Positions 43,775-53,368 are shown, counted from the first letter of the stretch. The stretch: DNA of 64,000 bases from Planctomycetota bacterium (GCA_003669555.1 QWOS01000127.1:17253-81252); one strand, 5' to 3'. Program-made: numbers and translations. The notes: generated from the sequence alone by a model not told the origin.

Positions 43775-45595
43775 TTAAACCATCCGGTGGCCTTGTTTTA
43801 TGAGGGGCATGTCAGTCAGGTTTGAATCCTGATTGCGAACCGGGTTCTTCCCGTTCAATAACCGTCCTACCACCGTGTGCCGCACCAGCAACTCATAACT
43901 GCCTAGCAGGACCGGCACAGCCACTGCCAGAACCAGCGCGGCTTTCACCAGGGCCGGCAAAGGCAGGTAGAAAAGCTGCCATTGAACAAATACCACCAGG
44001 GGAAAGTGCATCAGGTACAACCAGTAGGATGAGTCAGCCAGATAACGGAACCACCTGCTTTCAATGGTGAAAAACCGGTGGGCTAAACCGATAGCCCCCA
44101 CCACCATCAGCCAGGTGAACAGGGTCTGCAAAAGTGGGTTGGTAAATCGATCGCCAACCGTGACAAACAATAGTGGAAAGGCCCCGCAGGCGGCGACGGG
44201 AAGCGCGCACCACCACAGGCGGCCCAAACGGCACGCATGGTCCCCCAACCGGAAATACCAGCTCCCGAAAAAGAAAAAGACCGCATAGTACAGGATCACA
44301 TGGGGTTTGGGGATGAGCCCGCTGGAATAGTCCGGCCCCACCGGAAAGTTCAAAGTTCGCGGGTAGTAATCCAGATTCATGAAGAACTGCAGCGCCCAAG
44401 TCAGGGCCAAGGCCACCACCAAGCCTGGATACAGGCCGATATTTTCTCTTGCCGTTCCCAAACTGGCGAAGCGGCCGATCCAGCCCAAGCCGGCATGGAT
44501 CAGGCACAACCACCATAGGAACCATAAAAACCAGAGATGATCGAGCAGGTTCTCTTGCAGCAGGTTGATCCCCAAAACACCGATGTTAACCACCATTTGG
44601 TCGGAGGCGAGCCACGCGAAATATCCTTGCATCCAGCCCGGCAAGTTTTCGACCTCCTTGGTCGCTTCGGGGGCTGCAGTTGCCCGTGGCGGGTCGGGGG
44701 TGATACCCCGGGACCGGAACAGTCGGTCCAGGTAACCGACCACGGCCACCCGCCCCTGCTCAAGGGCGGCCATGTCTTCTGGCGTCTTGCCCCTCGCCAG
44801 CCAAACCACGGTCCGTGTTTCATCAGGGTTTTGATGAGCCGCCTTCCAGGGATTATTTCCGGTGCTTGTGGCCTGGAAAGGATCGCCCCCTTTTTCCACC
44901 AGCAGCTTCAGCAGGCCTAACCTGCCAAGCATGGACGCCAGGGTCAACGGGTTTTCTCCCGAACGGCTAACAGCCATCGGGTTGGCACCTCGCTCTAGGA
45001 GCAGACTTGTCATCGGCTCCGATTCACAAATCACTGCCCAGGTCAAAGGCGTCATCCGCAGACGCTTCTCTGTTTCCTCAAGGAGCGATGGCGACCCTTT
45101 TTCCAGTAAACCCATGACACATTCGGCATCATCCTGCTGGATCGCCCGGAAAAGCGGGTCCTGCGGGTGGCTAGCATTAGCAGTCACCGCCAGCACATTC
45201 ACCACCATGATCAGGGGGATCAATGTCAGCAGACAGATCAGGAACGGCAACAGGATGCGGGCCGCCCGGTTCCTGATCATTCCAAGGGCGCCATAACGGG
45301 CCGAAAGCATGGCTGTGAAAAAGCCGCTCACCAGGAAGAATAGCTGCATCCGGAAACCGTGGATGAAGCTGGTCGCTTTTTCGAGCGTCTCGTTCTGGTG
45401 GTTGTCCATGACCACCCAGGGCATGCCAGAATAGGCGGCCATCGCGTGCAGGCAGATACCCAACAGCATTGCGATCGCCCGCAGGGCGTCCAGATCATGC
45501 CTTCGGCCGAATTTACCCCCGAGTTGTCCGGGTTGAGCTAGGGCCCTTGGCCCCTTGGCCGTTTCGGATTCGTGAATCTTGCCCATTGGCGACAT
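43775..45595 (-). CDS. Acyltransferase-3 membrane protein with an inserted ankyrin-repeat domain
   Basis: 606 residues. The start DLDALRAIAMLLGICLHAMAAYS (about 34-56) is the first helix of acyltransferase family 3, with the Arg and His expected for acyl transfer. After three helices (to about 140) the chain leaves the membrane for ankyrin repeats (about 145-275: PLFRAIQQDDAECVMGLLEKG, TPLTWAVICESEPMTSLLLERGANPM, NPLTLASMLGRLGLLKLLVEKGGDPF). It then returns as about seven more helices (from about 340). Such enzymes O-acylate glycans across the membrane. The ankyrin insert is unusual and might dock a partner. It is downstream of the FHA-ABC gene by 14 bases, same operon. Confidence 0.88.
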   Translation of the reverse strand: MSPMGKIHESETAKGPRALAQPGQLGGKFGRRHDLDALRAIAMLLGICLHAMAAYSGMPWVVMDNHQNETLEKATSFIHGFRMQLFFLVSGFFTAMLSARYGALGMIRNRAARILLPFLICLLTLIPLIMVVNVLAVTANASHPQDPLFRAIQQDDAECVMGLLEKGSPSLLEETEKRLRMTPLTWAVICESEPMTSLLLERGANPMAVSRSGENPLTLASMLGRLGLLKLLVEKGGDPFQATSTGNNPWKAAHQNPDETRTVVWLARGKTPEDMAALEQGRVAVVGYLDRLFRSRGITPDPPRATAAPEATKEVENLPGWMQGYFAWLASDQMVVNIGVLGINLLQENLLDHLWFLWFLWWLCLIHAGLGWIGRFASLGTARENIGLYPGLVVALALTWALQFFMNLDYYPRTLNFPVGPDYSSGLIPKPHVILYYAVFFFFGSWYFRLGDHACRLGRLWWCALPVAACGAFPLLFVTVGDRFTNPLLQTLFTWLMVVGAIGLAHRFFTIESRWFRYLADSSYWLYLMHFPLVVFVQWQLFYLPLPALVKAALVLAVAVPVLLGSYELLVRHTVVGRLLNGKNPVRNQDSNLTDMPLIKQGHRMV

Positions 45596-45609
45596 GCTCC
45601 CGAAACGCT

Positions 45610-47922
45610 TCAGCCTGCCTTGGCTGGTCTAGCACGCAGCAACCACCAAGCCAGCACCAAGTAAAGCAGGATTTGCACCGCCATCCCTGCCAGCGCCAAT
45701 GGCACCGACTGGATGAAACTGTCTCCAAAAACCTGCAATTGGACAGGGATGATCACTTTTCCCCCTTCCATGGGCGTGATCTGACTGGCGCGAAGCCCCC
45801 AGTAGGTGGGCGATGTCACAAAGGCGACAGCTTTGGGGAGCGTCGCGGCAGCTAAGCCGAGTGCGCTGCCTAGTATCAGTTGGGGCAACATCATCGCGCC
45901 CAGCAGGATAATCGCGCGGTCGGGCCTACGGGTGACGGCCCCCAAAACCACACCCAGGCACGCGCAACCGAGGGTGGCCACCCAATGGACCAACAGCATC
46001 GGCCCAAACCCTATCCGATACTCCGCCGGGACTGGCTCCAGCCCGTTGGCCCCCTGTCTGATCTGGAAAAATACCTCGAGGATTCCGTCGAAGACAAGAG
46101 TCTGGAAACCCGTGGCCAACAAAAGAACCGAGACCTTGGACAGAAGGTAGGCGAGGGGAGACAAACCAACTGACCTTTCCCGGGGAAATATGTCGCTGTC
46201 CCGCACCATTAGTGTGAGTCCCAGCAGCATGCCCATGAAGGAAAGGCCCATCATCTGAACCGATAGGTACTTGAGGGTGGTGAGGTGGTTCTTGATGAAT
46301 TTGTCTGGAAAAATCGTTTCGGTCCCTTCGATGGCGCCGCGGACAATACGGTCTAGGTCTTCGCTGGCCAAGTTTTTGCGCATGGCGGGTTTGTTTTCCA
46401 GCAGGTAGGCCATCTGCGCCTGCAGGGTTAGGGTGTCGTCTGGATCGACTTTCCCTTGCGCAGCCTCGTGGATGACTGGCCAGAATGAGGCAAATGCACT
46501 CTTCTCCTCGGCGTTGAGATTGCGGGTAAGAAGGATGGTATTTGAGAAATTGGATGCCCAGTGACCGGCCGCGACAATAAGCGCGAAAAGGGTTGGCATG
46601 AGTGTGATAATAAAAAGATACCGTAAATCGCTTCGGGCGGAAGCTGACTCCCTGCGTGTCAGGATGCCGGTTTGCCGCGCGGTTTCCAGCATGCGGGACA
46701 GGATGCTACGCCGGGGATACCCAGGGCCATTGGGCTGTATCATTTCCCTGCTGGCCCCAAGAAGGGGTGTGGTTTCGGCCTCTGGCTGTCTCCACTGGTC
46801 CGCCCCCTCGTCCTCCAGACGCACGAAAGCGTCAGACAAATGCTCCACGCCGAAATGGCTGCAGGCCCCACCCGGTGGCCCGAGGTAAACCACCTTGCCT
46901 TCACCCAATATCAGCAGGGTGTCCGCCTTGGAGATATTGTCGAGGTGGTGGGTGACACACAGCACCAGCTTACCTTGCCGGGCGGTCCGGGCCAGCACCT
47001 CCATGACCCTGGCTTCTGAGGCCGGATCCAGGCTGCTAGTCGCCTCGTCCACCAGCAGAATCGCCGGATCAACCACCAGTTCCGAGGCGAGTTCAACCCG
47101 CTTGCGTTCCCCTCCCGAAAGTGAGGCGATTTTTTGCTCGCAAAGATGATCCACCCCCATGGCGGCCAGAGCGCCGTTCACATGGGTAACGATCTCCCCG
47201 GCACTGGTGTCTGTGGGCAGCCTCAATTCCGCCGCGAACTGCACCACCTGGCGCACGGTCAATGTCTCGTGGAGCGACATTTGCTGGGGCGTGTAGCCGA
47301 TCAGCCCATTCAATATCGCCGGGTTGGAAAGGATTGGATTTCCACCAAAGAGCAAGCTTCCCCCGCAGGCCGGAAGTAAACCCTGCATACACCGAACTAG
47401 GGTCGATTTGCCCGCACCACTCGGGCCCAGGACACAGATAAACTGACCAGGTTTGAAACTGAACGAGACCCCGTCCAGGATCGACTTTTCCCGGCCGGGA
47501 ACTCGCACCGTCAATCCCCGGGCCACCAGGTTTGGCGACCCTTGCCGGTTGGTCACCGTCAAGCCCTTGCCTTCCACAAGCCAAAGCGCCTGGGGACCGA
47601 GGTGCAGTGTCATCCCAGGTTTCCAGATCGCCTGGCCCTGCACCGGTTTCCCGTCCAGGGTGATGCCATGGGTGCTGTTTAGGTCCCGCACCACCAGGCT
47701 GCCATCGGGCCCCTGGCGTAAGGAGGCATGCGTCCTGGATACCGCCGGATGGTCCAGCCAGATGTCGCCGGCCGGATTGCGGCCGATAAGAATTTCGGAT
47801 TTGGTCCCGAAAGCCGCTGTGAGGTCGAAGCGGACAGGACCTACTGGATCCCGGTATTCATCCGACTGCAATGCGGAATGGGTTCGGGTTTTCTGGCCCG
47901 GATCACCGGATGGTTGGCTCAT
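45610..47922 (-). CDS. FHA-ABCG-type transporter
   Basis: 770 residues: FHA domain (about 45-100; LIGRNPAGDIWLDHPAVSRTHASL, LNSTHGITLDG), ABC ATPase (Walker A LGPSGAGKST at about 166, signature LSGGERKRVELASELV, Walker B ILLVDEATSSLD), then an ABC2-type membrane domain (about 450-765) with a large loop. It lacks the second FHA and the coiled-coil tail of the protein at 35511. It overlaps the redoxin/c-heme gene upstream by 4 bases and precedes the acyltransferase, giving a three-gene operon. It may export or flip a glycan or lipid acceptor for the acyltransferase; this is inferred. Confidence 0.92.
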   Translation of the reverse strand: MSQPSGDPGQKTRTHSALQSDEYRDPVGPVRFDLTAAFGTKSEILIGRNPAGDIWLDHPAVSRTHASLRQGPDGSLVVRDLNSTHGITLDGKPVQGQAIWKPGMTLHLGPQALWLVEGKGLTVTNRQGSPNLVARGLTVRVPGREKSILDGVSFSFKPGQFICVLGPSGAGKSTLVRCMQGLLPACGGSLLFGGNPILSNPAILNGLIGYTPQQMSLHETLTVRQVVQFAAELRLPTDTSAGEIVTHVNGALAAMGVDHLCEQKIASLSGGERKRVELASELVVDPAILLVDEATSSLDPASEARVMEVLARTARQGKLVLCVTHHLDNISKADTLLILGEGKVVYLGPPGGACSHFGVEHLSDAFVRLEDEGADQWRQPEAETTPLLGASREMIQPNGPGYPRRSILSRMLETARQTGILTRRESASARSDLRYLFIITLMPTLFALIVAAGHWASNFSNTILLTRNLNAEEKSAFASFWPVIHEAAQGKVDPDDTLTLQAQMAYLLENKPAMRKNLASEDLDRIVRGAIEGTETIFPDKFIKNHLTTLKYLSVQMMGLSFMGMLLGLTLMVRDSDIFPRERSVGLSPLAYLLSKVSVLLLATGFQTLVFDGILEVFFQIRQGANGLEPVPAEYRIGFGPMLLVHWVATLGCACLGVVLGAVTRRPDRAIILLGAMMLPQLILGSALGLAAATLPKAVAFVTSPTYWGLRASQITPMEGGKVIIPVQLQVFGDSFIQSVPLALAGMAVQILLYLVLAWWLLRARPAKAG

Positions 47923-49922
47923 GGCCGTTTTCCTTCGGCAGGGTTCACGGGATCTGCCTTTTCAGCGGGATTTACCATGCCAAATTCCGTTTTCAGGGCA
48001 TGGGATAAAATGCCGGTGCGATAGAGGCTGGCGAAGCCCTTCTGGAGATTCCAGTTCGATTTTTTGGGAAGGATGATGGTCAGGAATGGATAAACCATCT
48101 CATCGCTGGTGCTTTCCCCCATGAACATGGCCTTGGGGGGCTTGTTTGGATTGTTTGGGTTGGCGCTAGTGTTGTCCATCAGTGACGACACATGGATCTT
48201 GCTTCCCTTGGCCAACGGGATGGGGGTGCGGAAGTTGTACGACCGCTGCCAGTTGAAATCATAATTGGGAAAATGCAGCAGGTTTTGCCGGGTGCCATCC
48301 TTCTGTTCCAGCGTGAGCGTCTGCGACATCGTCAAGAAGTGGCCATGCGGGGCGACAGTCACCAAACGGCAGTCATCCTCCACAGTCCAGGCGCAATGGG
48401 TGCGCCTGCGTTGGTTTGGGGGCATCACCAAGAATCGCTCGTCGTTGATGTTGGTGGTTCGGAGGTCTTGGGCGGTGTCGATTTCCCCCTTGGCAAAGTA
48501 CAACTCGACGGAGGAGAAATCGGTTTCCACTTTACCGGATCGGTGGTAATGAAATTGAACAAGGAGATCCGTTTTCGCGGGCACGGTGATCGCGTAACCC
48601 TTGGGAGCATTCCAGCAACCGTGGCCGGGGGCATAGCCGCCAATCTGCTCAAACGGGGCCTTTGCGGAATTGGCATCCACCTTGAGGTATTTTCCCAGCA
48701 TGGCGGTTTGGCCATATCCCGGCCCCTTGTCGTCGGGCGTCATGAGGGCATTCTTAAGATCCTTGTCGGCAGCAATCCGATCCTGCCCGGCCGAATCGGC
48801 GTACCAGACAAGCGTGTGGTGCACCACCTTTCGGTTGCCTGGCACAAAGCGCAATGCCCGGAGATTCAGGTCCCGGTTCAAGTTCAATTTGAAGACCATG
48901 AACCGGTATAGGTCATCCCCGGTCGCCCCGAGCGTCATTGGCCCTTCAGGCCTCAGGACCAGATCCGGTTTGCCCAGACTGTCCCCCTCCGGATCGAATG
49001 GCGGCAATTCTGGAGGTTTGGTGGGAGGCGTTCCCTGAGGCATTCCCTCCGAAACCCACCTGCGAATCCGATCGATTTCCGCGGGTGTCGCCACGGATGG
49101 CGAATCCTCCACGGGAAAGTCCGACTCAGCCTGACCGGGCGGCATGACCTTCCGTTCCATCAGGTCGATGGCTGTTTCCGCCCATAGGGTCGCGTCTTCG
49201 TAATCGACCAAGGCGAACGGCGCGACACCCTTGACCTGGTGGCACACCACGCAGTTCTTGTACAAGATTGGCTGAATGTCGCGGTAGTATTCCACCGTAC
49301 CCTTGGCCCCGGGGGTTGCCTGGCGTGTCTCAACAGGGCAGCCAACAGCCTCAGTTCTGGCCACCCGCACCGGCTTCCCTTCCAGCGCGTCCGTGACAGC
49401 CTCGCGCAGATCATGCCTGCGGACCTTGGACCGTTTCCCCAACTGCTCCACCCTGTCGTTGATGCGACCCAGGTACAAAACAGCCCCCTGCTCGTCCATG
49501 AGCACCGCCGTGGGCACCACCTTCACACCTAGTTTGCTCGCCACGGTGTTGCGCCGGTCCAAAAATAGCGGAAAGCTCACCTTGAACTCTTGCCGGAGCC
49601 TTTCAATGTCTTGGGCATCGTCCCTCCCCACTAGCAAACCCAACAGGCCCACCCTTTCCGACGCTCCCGACTTTGCCAAATCGTTTGCCACCTCGTTTAC
49701 CGCTTTTTGAGACAACGGGCAGTCAGCCCCCAGAATGAGCAAGACGGTTAGCCGTTTACCGGTCGCAATGTTTCCCAGGCGAACCGGCTTGCCATCCGGC
49801 TGGTAAACGGAAAGTTCCCAAGGAGAATCCGGGTTAGGGCCAACGGGTTCTCCCAGTGCCAGGTTGCAGTTGGCTAAAAAAATGGTGGCCAAAAACAGCA
49901 ATAGGCAGCGTTTTTTTTGCAT
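47919..49922 (-). CDS. Secreted redoxin / c-type heme / copper monooxygenase-like protein
   Basis: 667 residues with a signal peptide (MQKKRCLLLFLATIFLANCNLALG). Domain 1 (about 30-180) is thioredoxin-like with LLILGADCPLSQKA. Then comes one c-type heme site CVVCH (224-228) in a short cytochrome-like segment ending MERKVMPPGQ. Domain 3 (about 320-650) has the paired-His pattern of PHM/DBM-like type II copper monooxygenases: KVVHHTLV (368-369), LLVQFHYHRSG (458-460) and VAPHGHFL (526-528). It may carry out copper- and heme-linked oxidation in the periplasm. Its stop overlaps the FHA-ABC start (ATGA). A paralogue is divergent at 50168. Confidence 0.88.
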   Translation of the reverse strand: MQKKRCLLLFLATIFLANCNLALGEPVGPNPDSPWELSVYQPDGKPVRLGNIATGKRLTVLLILGADCPLSQKAVNEVANDLAKSGASERVGLLGLLVGRDDAQDIERLRQEFKVSFPLFLDRRNTVASKLGVKVVPTAVLMDEQGAVLYLGRINDRVEQLGKRSKVRRHDLREAVTDALEGKPVRVARTEAVGCPVETRQATPGAKGTVEYYRDIQPILYKNCVVCHQVKGVAPFALVDYEDATLWAETAIDLMERKVMPPGQAESDFPVEDSPSVATPAEIDRIRRWVSEGMPQGTPPTKPPELPPFDPEGDSLGKPDLVLRPEGPMTLGATGDDLYRFMVFKLNLNRDLNLRALRFVPGNRKVVHHTLVWYADSAGQDRIAADKDLKNALMTPDDKGPGYGQTAMLGKYLKVDANSAKAPFEQIGGYAPGHGCWNAPKGYAITVPAKTDLLVQFHYHRSGKVETDFSSVELYFAKGEIDTAQDLRTTNINDERFLVMPPNQRRRTHCAWTVEDDCRLVTVAPHGHFLTMSQTLTLEQKDGTRQNLLHFPNYDFNWQRSYNFRTPIPLAKGSKIHVSSLMDNTSANPNNPNKPPKAMFMGESTSDEMVYPFLTIILPKKSNWNLQKGFASLYRTGILSHALKTEFGMVNPAEKADPVNPAEGKRP

Positions 49923-50009
49923 AATGCCAAATTGTTGGGGAAAACGGCGGAGCTAGAGCATTGAATTTATCAATGCACCTTAGTTCATCAATGAGGAATG
50001 GAAACACAA

Positions 50010-50025
50010 TTGATAATGATCTCAA
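50010..50025. promoter_or_regulatory. Fur-box-like imperfect palindrome between divergent metal-enzyme genes
   Basis: TTGATAATGATCTCAA contains GATAATGAT, the core half of the Fur consensus, and is an imperfect palindrome (TTGA...TCAA). It lies 88 bases upstream of the 49922 start and 143 upstream of the 50168 start, so one regulator could control both paralogues. Fur-type control is inferred. Confidence 0.4.
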
Positions 50026-50167
50026 ATTCAGTCAGCCGCTGTCAACGGTTTGGCCAAGCAATAATCAGCAATAGTGCAAAAATCCGTTAAAGTGTTATGC
50101 TGATTTCCCGGCGCCTGGCAACCCTGCAGGAACGACGGTGGATGCGTGCGGCCCAAACGAGGTGATC

Positions 50168-52162
50168 ATGATCCGTGCCAGACTGGGCTTATTGTTGCTG
50201 ATCCTGTTTTTGTTGCCGACACTGAGCCGGGCCGTGGTTTGGCAGCAGCCGCCGCAACCGGAATTTACCGAGGATGAAGTCGCCCTTCTGTTAAAATTGA
50301 ACAAGGAGATCAAGCCGATCGAGGTGGCCAATATCGAGGGCACCAAGAGATACTTGGCCAACCTAGCCGGTCACAAGGCCCTGGTGGTGGTTTTTCTGGA
50401 TTTCCGCTGTCCTATCTCCAACCGCATGATACCGGTTTTGAACGATTTGACCGCCCGGTACACCGGCCTGGATGTGGCGATCTCAGGGGTGGTGTGCGGT
50501 GGTGTGACCCTGGATGAACTTGTCAGCAAAAAAAAGGAATATCGGATTCAATTCGAGCTCTTTCATGACCCGAATCTGGTCATCGCCAACCATTTCCGCG
50601 CCACAATTACCCCGCAAGCCTTCGTTATCGACAAACAGAAGGTTATCCGCTATATCGGCGCGATCAATGACCAGTACACCGACCGGACAACCCGCCTTGC
50701 GGCTCCGACCATGACGTATTTGGAGGGCAGCCTTGACCAGGTGCTGTCCGGTCGCCCCGTGGACCCGGCCAACACCCGGGCTGTCGGTTGCCCCATCGTG
50801 CGCGCCAACAAGCCGGTTTTGGAGACTGGGGTCGTGACTTTCCACAAGCATGTGGAGCCACTGCTGCAGAAGCATTGTCAGCGCTGCCACCATCCTGATG
50901 ATGTGGCTCCCTTCTCCCTGCTGACCTTCGAGGATGCTGTCAACTGGGCTGATGACATCAAGGAATTCGTCGGTTCCAGGCGGATGCCCCCTTGGCATAT
51001 CACGGGTGGAGTTCCCCTGCGAAATGACCCCAGCCTGAAACCCGAGGAGATCGCCACCATTACCAAATGGGTCGATGAGGGCTGCCCCAAAGGGGATTCA
51101 AAGGATGCTCCCAAACCACTCGCCTTCAGATCAGGGCAGGAATGGGATGACGCCAACCCGCCCGACCTGGTTTTGAAATTGCCAGAGGCCTTCCATTTGG
51201 CCGCCAGGGGTGAGGATCACTACCGCACGGTGGTTTTTCCTCTGGGCAACCATGAGGAAAAGTATGTCCGGAAGACCCAGTTCATTCCCGGCAACAAGAA
51301 GGTCGTGCACCACAGCCTGGCTTTCTACGATGGCACAGGCATGGTGCTGGAGGCCCAGAAGCGCCTGGGTAAATCCAAGCCCTTCGGCACGGGAGATGAG
51401 GACTACGGTCCGGGCTACGAGTCAGGCATGGGGCTTGGTTTTGTCCCCAATCCAGGGGCGCTCCAAAAGAACCGGAATAATGCGGGCGCCCTCTTGAACG
51501 CATGGGTTCCGGGGGCCGGAACCCTGGAGAACCCGGCGGGGGCAAGGAATCTTATCCCGCCCGACGCCTCCATCCTGATGCAGATCCACTACCATCGCAC
51601 CGGCAAGCCCGAGGTGGACGAGGGTTCCCGTCTGGCTGTCTGGTTTGACAGGGAAAAACCAAAAAAATATGTCATCCCTTTTTTGGCCGATACCACCTTC
51701 CGCATCATTCCCAAGGGGGCTGACAAATTTCGTTCCGCCGGGTCCAAGGTGATCCCGTCGGATTGCCAACTCTGGCTGGTCGGCGTGCACATGCACATGC
51801 TGGGCAAGGAATTCCGGGTTTGGCACCAGCCCAAGGATTCAACCGAGCGGAAACTGCTCCTTGAGCTCAAAAACTGGGATTTTAATTGGCAGACCCGCTA
51901 CTTTCTCAAGGAGCCCATCGCTATGGAAAAGGGCTCGACCATCCATGTGGAAGCCATTTTTGACAATTCTTCCAAGAATCCCAACAACCCGTTTTCGCCA
52001 CCGAGGACTGTCTTTTTGGGGGAAGACACCACCGATGAGATGGCGTTTCTTGCCATGAGTACTTTCAGGGACACGCCTCCCGATGGTAGCCGGGACTTCC
52101 TGGATTATTTTTTGAAGCTGATGGAGGCTGAGTCGCTGAAAAAATTGATGGGTGGCAGATAG
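50168..52162 (+). CDS. Secreted redoxin / c-type heme / copper monooxygenase-like protein (paralogue)
   Basis: 664 residues from the ATG at 50168 (MIRARLGLLLLILFLLPTLSRA, a signal peptide). Same three-part build as the divergent 47919-49922 protein. The thioredoxin-like part has VVVFLDFRCPISNRM, the heme site is CQRCH (237-241) with RRMPPWH as possible distal Met, and the copper domain has KVVHHSLAFYDG, MQIHYHRTG and VGVHMHMLGKEF. The HMHM variant against HGH in the paralogue suggests diverged copper sites. It has an additional loop (about 400-440). It is transcribed away from its paralogue across a 245-base region with a Fur-like site. Confidence 0.88.
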   Translation: MIRARLGLLLLILFLLPTLSRAVVWQQPPQPEFTEDEVALLLKLNKEIKPIEVANIEGTKRYLANLAGHKALVVVFLDFRCPISNRMIPVLNDLTARYTGLDVAISGVVCGGVTLDELVSKKKEYRIQFELFHDPNLVIANHFRATITPQAFVIDKQKVIRYIGAINDQYTDRTTRLAAPTMTYLEGSLDQVLSGRPVDPANTRAVGCPIVRANKPVLETGVVTFHKHVEPLLQKHCQRCHHPDDVAPFSLLTFEDAVNWADDIKEFVGSRRMPPWHITGGVPLRNDPSLKPEEIATITKWVDEGCPKGDSKDAPKPLAFRSGQEWDDANPPDLVLKLPEAFHLAARGEDHYRTVVFPLGNHEEKYVRKTQFIPGNKKVVHHSLAFYDGTGMVLEAQKRLGKSKPFGTGDEDYGPGYESGMGLGFVPNPGALQKNRNNAGALLNAWVPGAGTLENPAGARNLIPPDASILMQIHYHRTGKPEVDEGSRLAVWFDREKPKKYVIPFLADTTFRIIPKGADKFRSAGSKVIPSDCQLWLVGVHMHMLGKEFRVWHQPKDSTERKLLLELKNWDFNWQTRYFLKEPIAMEKGSTIHVEAIFDNSSKNPNNPFSPPRTVFLGEDTTDEMAFLAMSTFRDTPPDGSRDFLDYFLKLMEAESLKKLMGGR

Positions 52163-52263
52163 CCCACGCAGTTCAGGCAGGGCACTGCATATTATTTGCC
52201 AATTCATCTCAACTTCAGGTTCTTCCACAAGAATGCAAGAGACTACTCCATGAGGTGACTGCC

Positions 52264-52461
52264 TTGAACAGGCAATATCTTATCTGCCTCGCTTTTTTGG
52301 CTCCCATAACCCAATCGCTCCACGCCCATCCAGGTGGTCATGGAGTGCCTGCCTCTTCCCCTGCCGATCACTCGGCCCATTGCCCCGATTCCGGACAGGG
52401 TCAACACAACCACCACGCGAGGCCTGGATGTTCGCGGCATTTCCTTGCACTTTCCTGTTAA
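52264..52461 (+). CDS. Truncated His-rich secreted ORF (probably a gene fragment)
   Basis: A TTG at 52264, 7 bases after GAGGTG, opens LNRQYLICLAFLAPITQSLHAHPGGHGVPASSPADHSAH..., a signal-like leader followed by a His-rich stretch. The HAHPGGHG start occurs in planctomycete secreted proteins that go on for several hundred residues, but here the frame ends after about 65 codons, shortly before a GAATGTCCCC repeat copy. The second half overlaps the 41-base dispersed repeat. It is best seen as the N-terminal remnant of a secreted protein. Confidence 0.35.
   Translation: MNRQYLICLAFLAPITQSLHAHPGGHGVPASSPADHSAHCPDSGQGQHNHHARPGCSRHFLALSC
52375..52415 (+). repeat. 41-bp dispersed repeat, copy 2
   Basis: GCCCATTGCCCCGATTCCGG, then ACAGGGTCAACACAACCACCA; pairs with 43136-43176 on the other strand. 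Confidence 0.75.
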
Positions 52462-52477
52462 CCGTTCCATTAAAAAT

Positions 52478-52495
52478 AGAATGTCCCCTTTTTTT
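52478..52495 (+). repeat. GAATGTCCCC-T7 dispersed motif, copy 2
   Basis: AGAATGTCCCCTTTTTTT, just after the truncated His-rich ORF. Confidence 0.75.
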
Positions 52496-52814
52496 GGCAG
52501 CGCCTGGTTCCAGCCACGACGTCCCCAGCACCGGCTCACCCGGCTTCGGGTAAACAGGCTAGTAGTTGAGAACGGGACCAGCTTTCGGTTTGGCCACCGT
52601 ACACACCAGAACCAGGCAGCACTGCTGCTGTCGTTTTCAGCAGGTATCAACGCGCAAGTAGTGGCGACGGCTAGAGGAGACAAGCGTGTGCTCACACCTG
52701 CTGGCTCCATCCACCATGGCCGCCCTCAGGACAGGTCTTTGGCGGATTCCATCCCGGTCCCTCAACAGGACCACAAGGTGGATTTCCGCAAAAAGGTTCG
52801 GGCCTGGATCGTTG
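52496..52814. other. Gene-poor debris
   Basis: 319 bases. A plus-strand reading (for example GHRTHQNQAALLLSFSAGINAQVV) has some protein-like runs but no start, family or full frame, so I take it as decayed coding DNA. Confidence 0.4.
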
Positions 52815-53204
52815 TCACTCCCCGCCCACGGCCTTCCTCGCCCGCCGCGCCTGGATGAACGAGTTCACGCACATCGCCACGAACACCGCACTGATCAGGA
52901 CCGTCAGCTCCCCCGCGATCGCTGACCTCTTCAACGGATCAAACCCGTCCCCCTTGGCGATCTGCCTAATCAGCGGGGTAAAACCGCCCAGCAAACCCAC
53001 CACACCCACCATCGCCGCCGCATGCATTACATGCTTGCGCAGTTTCTCGTTGAAGGCCAACACCCCGCACACGATCAACAGCACCCCCAGCCCCGCCGGG
53101 ATCAGCGCCGTCTTCGGCGCCGGCTGCAGTTCCGAGGTTAAAAAACCGAACAGCCCCACTGCTACCATCAACCCGCCCGAGACAATCGTTGGCAACGCCA
53201 TCAT
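52815..53204 (-). CDS. Small integral membrane protein, unknown function
   Basis: 129 residues with four predicted membrane helices (IVSGGLMVAVGLFGFLTS; ALIPAGLGVLLIVCGVLAF; VMHAAAMVGVVGLLGGFTP; AIAGELTVLISAVFVAMCVN). The pattern resembles small TMEM14-like or DUF-type four-helix proteins seen in planctomycetes. No catalytic residue stands out. Codon use fits the core genome, so it is likely functional even though both flanks are debris. Second Met (53201) is an equal start. Confidence 0.75.
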   Translation of the reverse strand: MMALPTIVSGGLMVAVGLFGFLTSELQPAPKTALIPAGLGVLLIVCGVLAFNEKLRKHVMHAAAMVGVVGLLGGFTPLIRQIAKGDGFDPLKRSAIAGELTVLISAVFVAMCVNSFIQARRARKAVGGE

Positions 53205-53368
53205 AATTCAATACCCCCGCCTGGTTCCCCGCGGCAATCCGCCGGCAATGACTTTATCATAGGGTTAGTCCAACCCGGGGCCAATAACCGTACATTTTCC
53301 CGGACAATGTCATAATATTCCGGGATCGATGATGGTTCTTTGGGGCTGGAGTTTTCCCGATTTCCCGG

